64,000 bases of DNA from Actinacidiphila sp. DG2A-62 (GTDB lineage Bacteria > Actinomycetota > Actinomycetes > Streptomycetales > Streptomycetaceae). The stretch's first letter is position 1, and the number at the start of each line of letters is the position of its first letter. The DNA is taken from assembly GCF_035825295.1 (NCBI RefSeq), contig NZ_JAYMGI010000002.1:3229001-3293000 (forward strand), in the 5' to 3' direction. Under the pieces are notes generated by a model, which did not search any database, was not told the origin of the DNA, and saw only the letters and a program-made list of their open reading frames with translations. A program made the translations under genes and the position numbers. Below are positions 9,571 through 18,584 of this stretch, piece after piece.

Positions 9571-10237
9571 CCTGGTCGGCGGCGCGGTCCAGGAGTCCGG
9601 TGCGGGCCGCGAGCGCCGCGGCCTCCAGCCGGGAGCCGACCCCCAGCTTCATCAGCACCCGCTGCACATGGGTGCGCGCGGTGCTCGGCGCGATCCGCAT
9701 GCCGGCCGCGATCAGCCGGGTGTCCTCGCCCTCGGCGACCCGGACCAGCACCTCGACCTCGCGCGGCGTGAGCATCCCCAGCAGCCGCGCGCCCTCGTCG
9801 TCGGGCTGCCGCGCCGGGTTGAGCAGCTCGGCGAAGGCGCCCTGCAGCAGGCCGGGGGCGATGGCCGCCTCGCCCGCCCTGGCCTTGGCCATCGCCCGCT
9901 CGACGCCCTCGATCCGCTCGTCGTGCCGGACGTAGCCGCACGCGCCGGCCGCGAAGGCCGCCGCGATGCCGCGCGGGTCGGGCACCGGGCCGAGCACCAC
10001 CACGGCCACCGCGGGCCGCTCCCGCCGGATGCGCGCCACCGCGTCGAAGGCGCCGGGCTCGGCCGGCGCCGCGGTCCCGAACAGGCACACCTCGGGCGAC
10101 CTGGTCAGCACCAGCTCCGCCGCGCCCTGCGCGGGGGCCGCCGCGGCGAGCACCCGGTGCCCGCGCAGCTTCAGCGCCGAGGCCAGCGCCTCGGCCAGCA
10201 ACCGGTGGTCGTCGACCACGACCAGCCGTACACCCAT
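9566..10237 (-). CDS. LuxR/NarL-family regulator with atypical receiver domain
   Basis: A 223-residue protein with an N-terminal receiver-like domain (MGVRLVVVDDHRLLAEAL) and a C-terminal LuxR helix-turn-helix (MLTPREVEVLVRVAEGED...STARTHVQRVLMKLG). The acidic pair DD is present, but the position normally holding the phosphorylated aspartate reads SPEVCLFGTAAP, with no Asp. The protein is therefore probably regulated by something other than a sensor kinase, as in atypical or orphan response regulators. The ATG at 10237 starts the receiver domain. No histidine kinase is nearby. Its target is unknown; the divergent gal promoter is not a neighbour because this gene also points leftward. Confidence 0.85.
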   Translation of the reverse strand: MGVRLVVVDDHRLLAEALASALKLRGHRVLAAAAPAQGAAELVLTRSPEVCLFGTAAPAEPGAFDAVARIRRERPAVAVVVLGPVPDPRGIAAAFAAGACGYVRHDERIEGVERAMAKARAGEAAIAPGLLQGAFAELLNPARQPDDEGARLLGMLTPREVEVLVRVAEGEDTRLIAAGMRIAPSTARTHVQRVLMKLGVGSRLEAAALAARTGLLDRAADQD

Positions 10238-10391
10238 CCCGGGTCTCCCCCGTCCCCCCGGGCGAACCGCCGCCCGTGCCGATCGCCCGTTCCCGGGTCC
10301 CGTTTCCCAGTCATACCGCGGCCGGCGCGGTCCCAACCGTCCCCACGGCGAGGTCCGCGTCACTGGGCGTGAGGGTACACGCGGGTCCCGG

Positions 10392-12245
10392 TCATCCGTA
10401 GCAGATCAGGTACTTCTCGTCGCTGGAGGTCGAGGCGTAGATGGTGTTGTTGGCGATCAGGAACTTCCCGTCGTGCCAGACCGGGTAGGCGTGCATGCCG
10501 GCCAGGTCCAGGTGGTCGTAGGCGTCGTCGGGGAAGGTCGCGTAGGGGCTGATCGCGCCGGTCGCCGGGTCCAGGGTGACCAGCTTGCCCTTGGCGTCGT
10601 AGTCCGGCGGCTCGTAGGCGAGCACCTTGCCGTCGACCAGGTCCAGGCCGGTGATGTCCCGCTTGTCGGCGGGCTTGGCCACCCACTTCTGCTTCGCGGC
10701 GGCGGCGCTGGTGTCGAAGGCGACGATGCCGCCGAGCACCTGGCCGTTGGCGTCGCTGCGGCCGTTCAGCGACAGGTAGACGGTGCCGTCGGCGCCGACC
10801 AGCACGTTGTGCACGGACTGCTCGTCGGTGCCGTCGTCGTCGATGTCGTACTTCTCGGTGCCCAGCGAGATCCGCGACCTCATCCGGCCGTTGTCCAGGA
10901 CCGCCACGTCGGTGTACGTGGTGCCCTCGGTGCCCAGCAGCACCACCACCGGGTCGGTCGAGACGATCGCGTTGACCTCGGTGCCGGCCGGCGCGGTCCA
11001 GCTCCACTTCGCCGCGCCGTTGTCGGCGGGGTCGATGACCTGCACCTTGTAGGTCTTGTAGTCGCAGTTGACGACGCCGACGAACTGCTTGCCGCCCGCG
11101 TAGCCGTCGTCCTCGCAGTCGCCGTCGCCGCCCTGCCACAGCACCTTCTGGTCGCTGAGCCGGTAGGCGATCGAGCCGGACAGCCAGTCGATGCCGACGG
11201 CGTCGCCGCTGATGGCCATCTGCGTGTAGTCGAAGTCGGACTTGTCGCCGGTGCCGCCGGGCAGATTCTTGCTCCACAGCGCGGCACCCGTGGTCAGGTT
11301 GATCGCCATGACCTTCTCGCAGTTCGCGCCGTACTGGATCGCCGCGATGTTGTTGTAGGAGTCGCGGGCGGCGGCGCACTGGCCGTTGGAGGGCGCGGCG
11401 AGCGTCCACGCCTGGGCCCCGGTGTCCAGGTCGTACGCGACGACCTTGCCGATCTCGTTCTTCACCACGTACTTGTCGGTGAACCACATGCCGAGGACGT
11501 CCTTGAGGTTGTCCTTCTCGGCCACCTTGTCGGCGTTCACGTCGTACTTGAAGCTCAGCGCGGTCGGCCCCTGCGGCTTGGGCGTCCCGGTCCCGGTCTT
11601 GTCGCCGCCGCTGGTGCCGCCCGAACTGGCCTGCGGCTTCTTGTCGTCGCCGCCGCCCTTGGTGGCCAGGTACACGCCGCCGCCGACCACCAGCACGGCG
11701 GCGACCACGGCCGCGATGATCATCACCATCTTGTTGGACGAACGCCCGCCGGCGGGGGCGCCCTGGTACGGCTGCGGGTAACCGCCGGGGGGCGGCGTCT
11801 GGCCGTAGCCGTACGGGGGCTGGCCCGGCTGACCGGGCTGGCCCGGCTGCCCGGGGTAGCCGTAGCCGGGCGGCGTCTGCCCGTACTGCGCCTGCGGGAA
11901 GGCCGGCTGGGTGGGCGCCGCGGCGTACGGGTTCTGGCCGGGCGGAGGCGGCGCGGCCGCGTACGGGTTCTGGCCCGGCGGCGGGGGCATCTGCCCGGGC
12001 GGCGGCGGGGGCGTCGGGCTCACCTGGGTGGCCGGGTAGCCGTAACCGCCGGGCGGCGGGGGCGGCGCGGGGCTGACCTGCGTGGCCGGGTAGCCGTAAC
12101 CGGGCGGGGGCGCCTGGCCGGGCGGCGGGGGCGGGGTCTGCTGCTGCGGCGGCTGCGGGGGGCCCTGTGGCGCAGGCGGCGGCACGGCTCCTTCGGGCTT
12201 CCCGAACTGGGGCGGGTTGCCGGGGGGCGGGGGCGGCTGCGACAT
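10392..12245 (-). CDS. Membrane-anchored PQQ-like beta-propeller protein
   Basis: A 617-residue protein. Residues 1 to about 165 are a proline-rich, probably cytoplasmic region with repeated GYGYPATQVSP and PPPPGQNPYA units. A single transmembrane segment (MVMIIAAVVAAVLVVGGGVY) follows, then an extracellular domain with PQQ/quinoprotein-type beta-propeller repeats (for example VAYDLDTGAQAWTLAAP and MAINLTTGAALWSKNLPG). Proteins of this design in Streptomyces have no established function; Pro-rich tails are often scaffolding or envelope-sensing modules. The ATG at 12245 has GAAGGA upstream. No operon partner is obvious. Confidence 0.85.
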   Translation of the reverse strand: MSQPPPPPGNPPQFGKPEGAVPPPAPQGPPQPPQQQTPPPPPGQAPPPGYGYPATQVSPAPPPPPGGYGYPATQVSPTPPPPPGQMPPPPGQNPYAAAPPPPGQNPYAAAPTQPAFPQAQYGQTPPGYGYPGQPGQPGQPGQPPYGYGQTPPPGGYPQPYQGAPAGGRSSNKMVMIIAAVVAAVLVVGGGVYLATKGGGDDKKPQASSGGTSGGDKTGTGTPKPQGPTALSFKYDVNADKVAEKDNLKDVLGMWFTDKYVVKNEIGKVVAYDLDTGAQAWTLAAPSNGQCAAARDSYNNIAAIQYGANCEKVMAINLTTGAALWSKNLPGGTGDKSDFDYTQMAISGDAVGIDWLSGSIAYRLSDQKVLWQGGDGDCEDDGYAGGKQFVGVVNCDYKTYKVQVIDPADNGAAKWSWTAPAGTEVNAIVSTDPVVVLLGTEGTTYTDVAVLDNGRMRSRISLGTEKYDIDDDGTDEQSVHNVLVGADGTVYLSLNGRSDANGQVLGGIVAFDTSAAAAKQKWVAKPADKRDITGLDLVDGKVLAYEPPDYDAKGKLVTLDPATGAISPYATFPDDAYDHLDLAGMHAYPVWHDGKFLIANNTIYASTSSDEKYLICYG

Positions 12246-12413
12246 CAGCGGGTCCTTCTCGTGACGCAAAAGCGATGGTCGGGTGAGCGGTCATTCTTTC
12301 TATCACCCGGCTTACTCGACGCCGCCGGCCGCCGCCGGACCGTTACCGCCCTGCTACACGTCCTCCCCGTCCCGCCCGGTCCTCCGCGCCCGGCCCGCTC
12401 CCGCCCGGCACGG

Positions 12414-14201
12414 CTACGCGTCCTCCGCCAATTCCAGCCAGCGCATCTCCAGTTCCTCCCGCTCGTCGTTCAACGAGCGCAGTTCCGCGTCGAGTTCGGC
12501 GACCTTGGTGAAGTCGGTGGCGTGCTCGGCGATCTGCGCGTGCAGCTTGCCCTCGCGCTCGCCGAGCTTGTCCAACTGACGCTCCACGCGCTGGAGTTCC
12601 TTCTTCGCCGCGCGGGTGTCGCCAGGCTTCTCCCGGGCCGGCGGCGCGGGCGGCGCGGCCGCCGGGGCCGCGGCGCGGCGCCGCTCCAGATACTCGTCCA
12701 CGCCGCGCGGCAGCATCCGCAAGGTCGCGTCGCCGAGCAGCGCGTAGACCCGGTCGGTGGTGCGCTCGAGGAAGTAGCGGTCGTGGCTGATCACCACCAT
12801 CGAGCCCGGCCAGCCGTCGAGCAGGTCCTCCAGCTGCGTCAGCGTCTCGATGTCCAGGTCGTTGGTCGGCTCGTCCAGGAACAGCACGTTGGGCTCGTCC
12901 ATCAGCAGCCGCAGCAGTTGCAGCCTGCGGCGCTCGCCGCCGGACAGGTCGCCGACCGGCGTCCACTGCTTCTCCTTGGTGAAGCCGAACTTCTCGCACA
13001 GCTGACCGGCCGTCAGCTCCCGTCCCTTGCCCAGGTCCACGCGCTGCCGCACCGACTCCACGGCCTGCAGCACCCGCTGCGCCGGATCGAGCTCCGCGAC
13101 CTCCTGGGACAGGTACGCCAGCCGCACGGTCCTGCCGACGACCACCGTGCCGCGCGCCGGCTGCCGTTCGCCGTCGCTGGCCGCCGCGTCCGCGAGCGCC
13201 CGCAGGAACGAGGTCTTGCCCGCGCCGTTCACCCCGACCAGGCCGAACCGGTCGCCGGGGCCGAGCTGCCAGGTGATGTGCTTCAGCAGCTCCTTGGGGC
13301 CCGCGGTGATCGTCACGTCCTCCAGGTCGAACACCGTCTTGCCCAGGCGGGAGTTGGCGAACCGCATCAGCTCCGCGCTGTCGCGCGGCGGCGGCACGTC
13401 CTCGATCAGCGCGTTGGCCGCCTCGATCCGGAAGCGCGGCTTGGAGGTGCGGGCCGGCGCGCCGCGGCGCAGCCAGGCCAGCTCCTTGCGGACCAGGTTC
13501 TGCCGCTTGGCCTCCTCGGTCGCGGCGATCCGCTCGCGCTCGGCGCGGGCGAAGACGTAGTCGCTGTAGCCGCCCTCGTACTCGTGCACCGCGCCGCGCT
13601 GCACGTCCCACATCCGGGTGCAGACCTGGTCGAGGAACCAGCGGTCGTGGGTGACGCAGACCAGCGCGGAGCGCCGGGCCCGCAGGTGTCCGGCCAGCCA
13701 CGCGATGCCCTCGACGTCGAGGTGGTTGGTCGGCTCGTCGAGCACGAGCAGGTCCTGCTCGTCGATCAGCAGCTTCGCCAGTGCGATCCGGCGGCGCTCG
13801 CCGCCGGACAGCGGGCCGATCACGGTGTCCAGGCCGTCGGGGAAGCCGGGCAGGTCCAGCGCGCCGAACAGCCCGGTCAGCACGTCGCGGACGCGGGCGT
13901 CGCCGGCCCACACGTGGTCGGGGCGGTCGCCGACGATCTCGTGCCGCACGGTGGCGGCGGGGTCGAGCGCGTCGGCCTGCGTGAGCACGCCCATGCGCAA
14001 CCCGCTGCTGTGGGTGACCCGGCCCGAGTCCGGCGGCTCCAGCTTCGCCAGCACCCGGATCAGCGTGGTCTTGCCGTCCCCGTTGCGGCCCACGACGCCG
14101 ATCCGGTCGCCCTCCGAGACCCCGATGCTCAGGCCCTCCAGCAGCGTCCGGGTGCCGTACGTCTTGCCGACGGCCTCGGCGTTCACGAGATTGACGGCCA
14201 C
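12414..14201 (-). CDS. ABC-F family ATPase (Uup-like, ribosome-associated)
   Basis: A 595-residue soluble protein with two ABC ATPase domains and no membrane segment, the layout of ABC-F translation factors. Walker A motifs are GRNGDGKTT (about residue 40; the usual central S or A is D) and GVNGAGKTS (about 330). LSGGERRR signatures occur in both halves, with DEPTNHLD and DEPTNDLD Walker B regions. The C-terminal 80 residues are a charged coiled coil, as in Uup. The GTG at 14201 is preceded by AGGAG at 10 bases. Such factors resolve stalled ribosomes or give antibiotic resistance; which applies here cannot be read from sequence. Confidence 0.9.
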   Translation of the reverse strand: MAVNLVNAEAVGKTYGTRTLLEGLSIGVSEGDRIGVVGRNGDGKTTLIRVLAKLEPPDSGRVTHSSGLRMGVLTQADALDPAATVRHEIVGDRPDHVWAGDARVRDVLTGLFGALDLPGFPDGLDTVIGPLSGGERRRIALAKLLIDEQDLLVLDEPTNHLDVEGIAWLAGHLRARRSALVCVTHDRWFLDQVCTRMWDVQRGAVHEYEGGYSDYVFARAERERIAATEEAKRQNLVRKELAWLRRGAPARTSKPRFRIEAANALIEDVPPPRDSAELMRFANSRLGKTVFDLEDVTITAGPKELLKHITWQLGPGDRFGLVGVNGAGKTSFLRALADAAASDGERQPARGTVVVGRTVRLAYLSQEVAELDPAQRVLQAVESVRQRVDLGKGRELTAGQLCEKFGFTKEKQWTPVGDLSGGERRRLQLLRLLMDEPNVLFLDEPTNDLDIETLTQLEDLLDGWPGSMVVISHDRYFLERTTDRVYALLGDATLRMLPRGVDEYLERRRAAAPAAAPPAPPAREKPGDTRAAKKELQRVERQLDKLGEREGKLHAQIAEHATDFTKVAELDAELRSLNDEREELEMRWLELAEDA

Positions 14202-14454
14202 GTCAGCATGTCTCCTACGATCGCCCGTTCCTTCCCCCAACCCTAGCCCGCCCCGCCGACCCACCCGGCCGTCCCGGCTGGGGCCTCGGCGGCGCTGCCG
14301 CCTGCGGCTGGGCTCCGGCCCCGGGCTCCGGCCCCGGGCCTACGGCTTCGGGCTGCGCTGCGGGCTGGGGGCTCGGCCGTCCCGGGCGGCGCCCCCGGTT
14401 GCCGTCCCACCCGCGGCGGGTGAGCCGCCGGCGGCGGGGGCGGGGCACTGGTGG

Positions 14455-14548
14455 GCGGAGGGGGCGCCGTCAGCGCAGACGGGTGGGCGAGTGGGGAGGG
14501 GTTGCGCCGGAGGCGCGGAGGGGGGCGCCGTCAGCGCAGACGGGTGGC
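14455..14548. repeat. Direct repeat copying the 3' end of ispE; gene-free stretch 14202-14530
   Basis: A sequence of about 33 bases at 14455-14487 recurs at 14515-14548 with a one-base length difference, 60-61 bases apart. The right copy contains the ispE stop codon (14531-14533) and last codons. The rest of 14202-14530 is G/C-rich with short repeats of GGCTCCGGCCCCGGG type; I see no gene in it. Confidence 0.7.
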
Positions 14549-15436
14549 GCCGGGCGCCGGGGAGGACGCCGCGCGGGCCGCGGGCCCGAACGTGAGGACG
14601 AGCTTGTCCGCGGCGTCCTCGTCGGAGACGAGGAACGCCACGGTCGGGCCCGACCCGGACACGATCCCCGCGAGCGCCCCCGCCGCCACCCCCGCGCCGA
14701 GCGTCTCCGCCAGGTCGGGCCGCAGCGACAGCGCCGCCGCCTGGAGGTCGTTCGCCAACGCCCCGGCCAGCTCCTCCGGGTCCCCGGCGCGGAGCGCCGC
14801 GAGCAGCGCCGGCGCCGCGGCCGGCGCCGGCACGTCCGCCGCCGAGTCACCGCCGCCCGCCGCGCGCCGCAGACGGTCGCACTCGCGGTAGACGGCCGGC
14901 GTCGACAGCCCCTCGTCCGAGGCCACGAACACCCAGTGGAACTCCCCGCCGACCTCCAGGGGCGTCAGCACGTCGCCGCGCCCGACCCCGAGCGCCGCCC
15001 CGCCGACCAGGCTGAACGGCACGTCGCTGCCCAACTCCGCGCAGATCTCCAGCATCTCCTCGCGGCTCGCGCCGGTCCCCCACAGCGCGTCGCACGCCAC
15101 CAGCGCGCCCGCCGCGTCGGCGCTGCCGCCGGCCATGCCGCCCGCGACCGGGATGTCCTTGGCGATGTGCAGGTGCGCGTCCGGCGCCACGCCGTGCCGC
15201 CGGGCCAGCGCGAGGGCCGCCTTCGCCGCCAGGTTCGACTCGTCCAGCGGCACGGCGTCCACGCCGCGGCCCTCCGCGGTGATCCGCAGCCCCCGCGCCG
15301 GCGCCGCGGTCACCTCGTCGAACAGGCCGACCGCCAGGAAGACGTTGGCCAGGTCGTGGAACCCGTCCTCGCGCCGCCCGCCCACGGCGAGCTGGACGTT
15401 GACCTTGGCGGGGACGCGTACGGTGACGGCGGTCAC
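14531..15436 (-). CDS. ispE: 4-diphosphocytidyl-2-C-methyl-D-erythritol kinase
   Basis: A 301-residue GHMP kinase that phosphorylates CDP-methylerythritol in the MEP pathway to isoprenoid precursors. The start VTVRVPAKVNVQLAVGGRR holds the conserved lysine, and VAGGMAGGSADAAGALVA near residue 105 is the ATP-binding loop. The GTG at 15436 is preceded by GAGGAG. It is the last gene of a leftward group with rsmA, tatD and a zinc-ribbon gene; the rsmA-ispE pairing is widespread in bacteria. Confidence 0.94.
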   Translation of the reverse strand: MTAVTVRVPAKVNVQLAVGGRREDGFHDLANVFLAVGLFDEVTAAPARGLRITAEGRGVDAVPLDESNLAAKAALALARRHGVAPDAHLHIAKDIPVAGGMAGGSADAAGALVACDALWGTGASREEMLEICAELGSDVPFSLVGGAALGVGRGDVLTPLEVGGEFHWVFVASDEGLSTPAVYRECDRLRRAAGGGDSAADVPAPAAAPALLAALRAGDPEELAGALANDLQAAALSLRPDLAETLGAGVAAGALAGIVSGSGPTVAFLVSDEDAADKLVLTFGPAARAASSPAPGATRLR

Positions 15437-15548
15437 GGGCGGATGCTCCTCGAAAGCGCGGACGGCGGATGCGGCGCGGACGGCAGGGACGGCGGGACGT
15501 GTGCGGACGACCCGTTCCGTACAGCCCGGTCCGCACGGGCGGCGTCGA

Positions 15549-16607
15549 TCATACGGACGGCCTGCTCCCGGCGGGCGGCGCGGGCGGCGCGGCGGGGGCG
15601 GGCCGCTGCGACCGCGCGGACCGGCCCCGCTCGCCCGCCGGGCGGTGCTCGGCGATCGCCGCGAACTCCTCCACCGTCAGCGACTCGCCGCGCGCCTGCG
15701 GCGAGACCCCCGCCGCGGTCAGCGCGGCCTCGGCCGCCGCCGCCGAGCCCGCCCACCCCGCCAGCGCGGCGCGCAGCGTCTTGCGGCGCTGCGCGAAGGC
15801 CGCGTCGACCACCGCGAACACCTCCTCGCGCGCCGCCCGCGTCGCCGGCGGCTCGCGCCGCACCAGCGAGACCAGCCCGGAGTCCACGTTGGGCGCCGGC
15901 CAGAAGACGTTGCGGCCGATCGAGCCGGCCCGCCGGACCTCGGCGTACCAGTTGGCCTTCACCGACGGGACCCCGTAGACCTTGCTGCCCGGCCGCGCGG
16001 CCAGCCGGTCGGCGACCTCGGCCTGCACCATCACCAGCGTCCGATCGATGCCCGGGAACGTCGCCAGCATGTGCAGCAGCACCGGCACCGCCACGTTGTA
16101 CGGCAGGTTCGCCACCAGCGCGGTCGGCGGCGGGCCCGGCAGCTCGCCGACGCCCATCGCGTCGGCGTGCACCAGCGCGAACCGGTCCGCGCGCTCGGGC
16201 AGCCGCGCCGCCACCGTCGCGGGCAGCGCCGCCGCCAGGACGTCGTCGATCTCGATCGCGGTGACCCGGTCGGCGGTCTCCAGCAGCGCCAGCGTGAGCG
16301 AGCCGAGCCCGGGCCCGACCTCCACGACGGTGTCCCCCGGCCCGACCTGCGCGGTGCGCACGATCCGCCGCACGGTGTTCGCGTCGATCACGAAGTTCTG
16401 GCCGCGCTGCTTGGTCGGGCGCACCCCCAGCGCCGCGGCCAGCTCCCGGACGTCGGCCGGGCCGAGCAGCGCGCCGGGCTCCGCGGGGTCGGCGGCGTCG
16501 GCCGCGGTGTCGGCGGCGTCGGCCGCGTCGTCGGCGGCGTCGGCCGCGGTGTCGGCGGGGTCCGGGGGGCCGGGGGCGTCGGGACGGTCGGGGGGCGTCG
16601 TACTCAC
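15549..16607 (-). CDS. rsmA: 16S rRNA (adenine1518-N6/adenine1519-N6)-dimethyltransferase
   Basis: A 352-residue KsgA/RsmA enzyme that dimethylates two adenines in the 3'-terminal helix of 16S rRNA during 30S maturation. SAM-binding [17 protein letters not shown] and catalytic [15 protein letters not shown] are clear, and [11 protein letters not shown] marks the domain start near residue 66. The first 60 residues are an unusual Ala/Asp low-complexity stretch (repeats of DAAD and TAAD), probably disordered. The GTG at 16607 lies 22 bases after the tatD stop, so the genes are co-transcribed. Confidence 0.93.
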   Translation of the reverse strand: MSTTPPDRPDAPGPPDPADTAADAADDAADAADTAADAADPAEPGALLGPADVRELAAALGVRPTKQRGQNFVIDANTVRRIVRTAQVGPGDTVVEVGPGLGSLTLALLETADRVTAIEIDDVLAAALPATVAARLPERADRFALVHADAMGVGELPGPPPTALVANLPYNVAVPVLLHMLATFPGIDRTLVMVQAEVADRLAARPGSKVYGVPSVKANWYAEVRRAGSIGRNVFWPAPNVDSGLVSLVRREPPATRAAREEVFAVVDAAFAQRRKTLRAALAGWAGSAAAAEAALTAAGVSPQARGESLTVEEFAAIAEHRPAGERGRSARSQRPAPAAPPAPPAGSRPSV

Positions 16608-16629
16608 ACCGGCAAGGCTAGCGGCCCGC

Positions 16630-17520
16630 TCAGTACGCGAACGCCCGCGCCGTGTTCGCCGCGATCGCCGTGGCCAGCGTGTCCTCGTCGACGCCGCGCG
16701 CCGCCGCCATCGCCCGCACGGTCAGCGGGATCAGGTACGGCGCGTTCGGCCGCCCCCGGTACGGCACCGGCGGCAGGAACGGCGCGTCGGTCTCCACCAG
16801 CAGCCGGTCCAGCGGCGCGACGGCGACCGCGTCCCGCAGGTTCTGCGCGCTCTTGTAGCTGACGGTCCCCGCGAAGGAGAGGTAGTAGCCGTGCTCCGCG
16901 CACACCTTCGCCATCGCCGCGTCGCCGGAGTAGCAGTGGAAGACCACGGTGTCCGGCGCGCCCTCCTCGTCCAGGACGCGCAGCACGTCCTCGTGCGCCT
17001 CCCGGTCGTGGATCACCAGCGCCTTGTGGTGCTTCTTGGCGATCGCGATGTGGCGGCGGAAGGAGTACGCCTGCGCGTCCTTGCCCTCCGGCCCGGTGCG
17101 GAAGTAGTCCAGGCCCGTCTCGCCGACCCCGCGCACCTGCGGCAGCGCCGCCAGCGCGTCGATCTCGTCCAGCTGCGCGTCGAGCGCCGCCGTGCCGCCC
17201 GGTGCGCGCCGGTCCTCGCGGCGCGCCCAGTCGTCGCCGTCGCCGTGCACGATGCGCGGCGCCTCGTTGGGGTGCAGCGCGACGGTCGCCCAGACCGCCG
17301 GGTGGCGGGCGGCGGTCTCCGCCGCCCAGCGCGACCCGTCCAGGTCGCAGCCGACCTGGACGAGGGTGTCCACCCCGACGGCCGCGGCCCGCGCCAGTGC
17401 CTCCGGCACGGTGGTCTGCTGCATGTCGAGGTGGGTGTGCGAGTCCGCGACCGGGACCCGCAGCGGCTCCGGCGCCGGGGGTGGGGTGCGCCGGTCGTCC
17501 TCGGCGGTCTTCTTGGGCAT
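16630..17520 (-). CDS. TatD family metal-dependent hydrolase
   Basis: A 296-residue TatD-type DNase/hydrolase with a TIM-barrel metal site. Ligand motifs appear in order: DSHTHLDM (about residue 27), [22 protein letters not shown] and ETDAPFLPP. Members act as 3'-5' exonucleases on single-stranded DNA and in DNA repair in several bacteria. The ATG at 17520 is 23 bases after the zinc-ribbon gene stop, and rsmA follows. An internal insertion (about residues 100-125, charged and Arg-rich) is slightly longer than in canonical TatD. Confidence 0.9.
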   Translation of the reverse strand: MPKKTAEDDRRTPPPAPEPLRVPVADSHTHLDMQQTTVPEALARAAAVGVDTLVQVGCDLDGSRWAAETAARHPAVWATVALHPNEAPRIVHGDGDDWARREDRRAPGGTAALDAQLDEIDALAALPQVRGVGETGLDYFRTGPEGKDAQAYSFRRHIAIAKKHHKALVIHDREAHEDVLRVLDEEGAPDTVVFHCYSGDAAMAKVCAEHGYYLSFAGTVSYKSAQNLRDAVAVAPLDRLLVETDAPFLPPVPYRGRPNAPYLIPLTVRAMAAARGVDEDTLATAIAANTARAFAY

Positions 17521-17543
17521 GGCCCGATCCTAGGCGGCCGTGG

Positions 17544-18164
17544 TCAGCGCTCCTGCGCGCGGTGGGGGGCTTGCGCGGTGGGGGCGCCGGGCGCGGTGGA
17601 GGCGCTGGTCGGCGTGGGGCCACCGGGCGCGGCGGGGTCGCCGGGCGCGGCGGCGTCCGGGGTGTCCGGGGCGTTCAGGGCGTCCGGGTGCGCGCGCCGC
17701 CTGCGGCGCAGGAAGTGCAGCGCCGGCCAGTGCCGGGTGCGGTGCACCCCGCGGTCGGCGTGCTCCAGCGACCAGCGGTGGGCGACGGCGCCGTCCACCT
17801 GCCCCGAGCGCATGATCCGTACGTGGTGCCCGTCGCAGTTGCCGCAGTTCGGGCGGGTCAGCGGGGACGGCACGACGACGCCGTCGGCGCGGTAGGTCAC
17901 GTACAGCCGGCCCGTGGTGTCGCGGTGGTGCCGGATCTCGTACGCCTGCTCCCAGCAGTGCCCGCAGTTCATGCAGGCGAAGGAGTACGCCTCCTCGACG
18001 TCGGCGGCGTCGGGGGCCGCGGCCGCTGGGGCCGTGACGGCGAGGCCGGTGACGGCGGGGGTCGCGGCGGCGGGGACGGGTATGCGGCCGGCGGCCGTGC
18101 TGTCCCCGGCGGCGTCCGGGGCGGCGGCAGCGGCCGGGCGGTCGCTTCCGACGGTGTCGCTCAT
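17544..18164 (-). CDS. Conserved zinc-ribbon protein of unknown function
   Basis: A 206-residue protein. Its middle third (about residues 60-150) holds two cysteine clusters, CMNCGHCW and CGNCDGHH, separated by about 45 residues, consistent with a zinc ribbon. It is flanked by Ala/Pro-rich low-complexity ends; after a basic RRRRR stretch the tail is Pro/Ala/Asp-rich. It heads the tatD-rsmA-ispE group, suggesting a nucleic-acid or translation-related role, but this is only context. The ATG at 18164 is chosen because the frame upstream of it has no coding character. Confidence 0.75.
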   Translation of the reverse strand: MSDTVGSDRPAAAAAPDAAGDSTAAGRIPVPAAATPAVTGLAVTAPAAAAPDAADVEEAYSFACMNCGHCWEQAYEIRHHRDTTGRLYVTYRADGVVVPSPLTRPNCGNCDGHHVRIMRSGQVDGAVAHRWSLEHADRGVHRTRHWPALHFLRRRRRAHPDALNAPDTPDAAAPGDPAAPGGPTPTSASTAPGAPTAQAPHRAQER

Positions 18165-18584
18165 GGCAGCTCCTGCGTGCCCTCCGGACACGCTGTCCGG
18201 ACCGGGACTTCCACCGTCCAGCGAACGCCTCGCGGGCCCGCGCCGCAGCGGGGGCATCCGACTCTTGGACCAGATTTGGCCCGTATGTGGGAGTCGGCCG
18301 CCATTGCTTTGCCCGGTACGGGGTTTATGCCGCGGGCCGGTCGGACGCGCCCTCCCACGCGCCCCCGCCGACCGCCGTGCGAGCGCCCCCGCCGCTGGTC
18401 AGAGGCGGCGGGGACGTCGTGACGGAGGCCGGTGCCGTACCGGAGCGCGGGCGCCGTCGGGCGGTCGCGAGGTCGCAGCGGGACGCCCGGCGCCGTACGG
18501 GACGCGGGTGCCCTCGGGCGGTCGCTGGGCGGTCGCCGGGTCGTACGGGACGGGTCCGCGCGTGGCGTCCCCTCGCCCTCCCCG
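18165..18584. other. Gene-free interval between rsmI and the zinc-ribbon gene
   Basis: About 420 bases with no supportable gene. The left part of the leftward group's promoter should lie near 18170-18320, a slightly less G/C-rich stretch. Positions 18430-18560 hold imperfect repeats of CGTACGGGACG and GTCGGGCGGTCGC type. Long open frames here are by-products of composition. Confidence 0.5.

Noticed and set aside
9966..14246. A 1426-codon open frame on the plus strand
   Set aside because: It lies antisense to the LuxR gene, the PQQ-repeat protein and the ABC-F gene, all with clear family motifs. The translation is Arg/Gly/Val/His-rich composition noise typical of high-G+C antisense frames.
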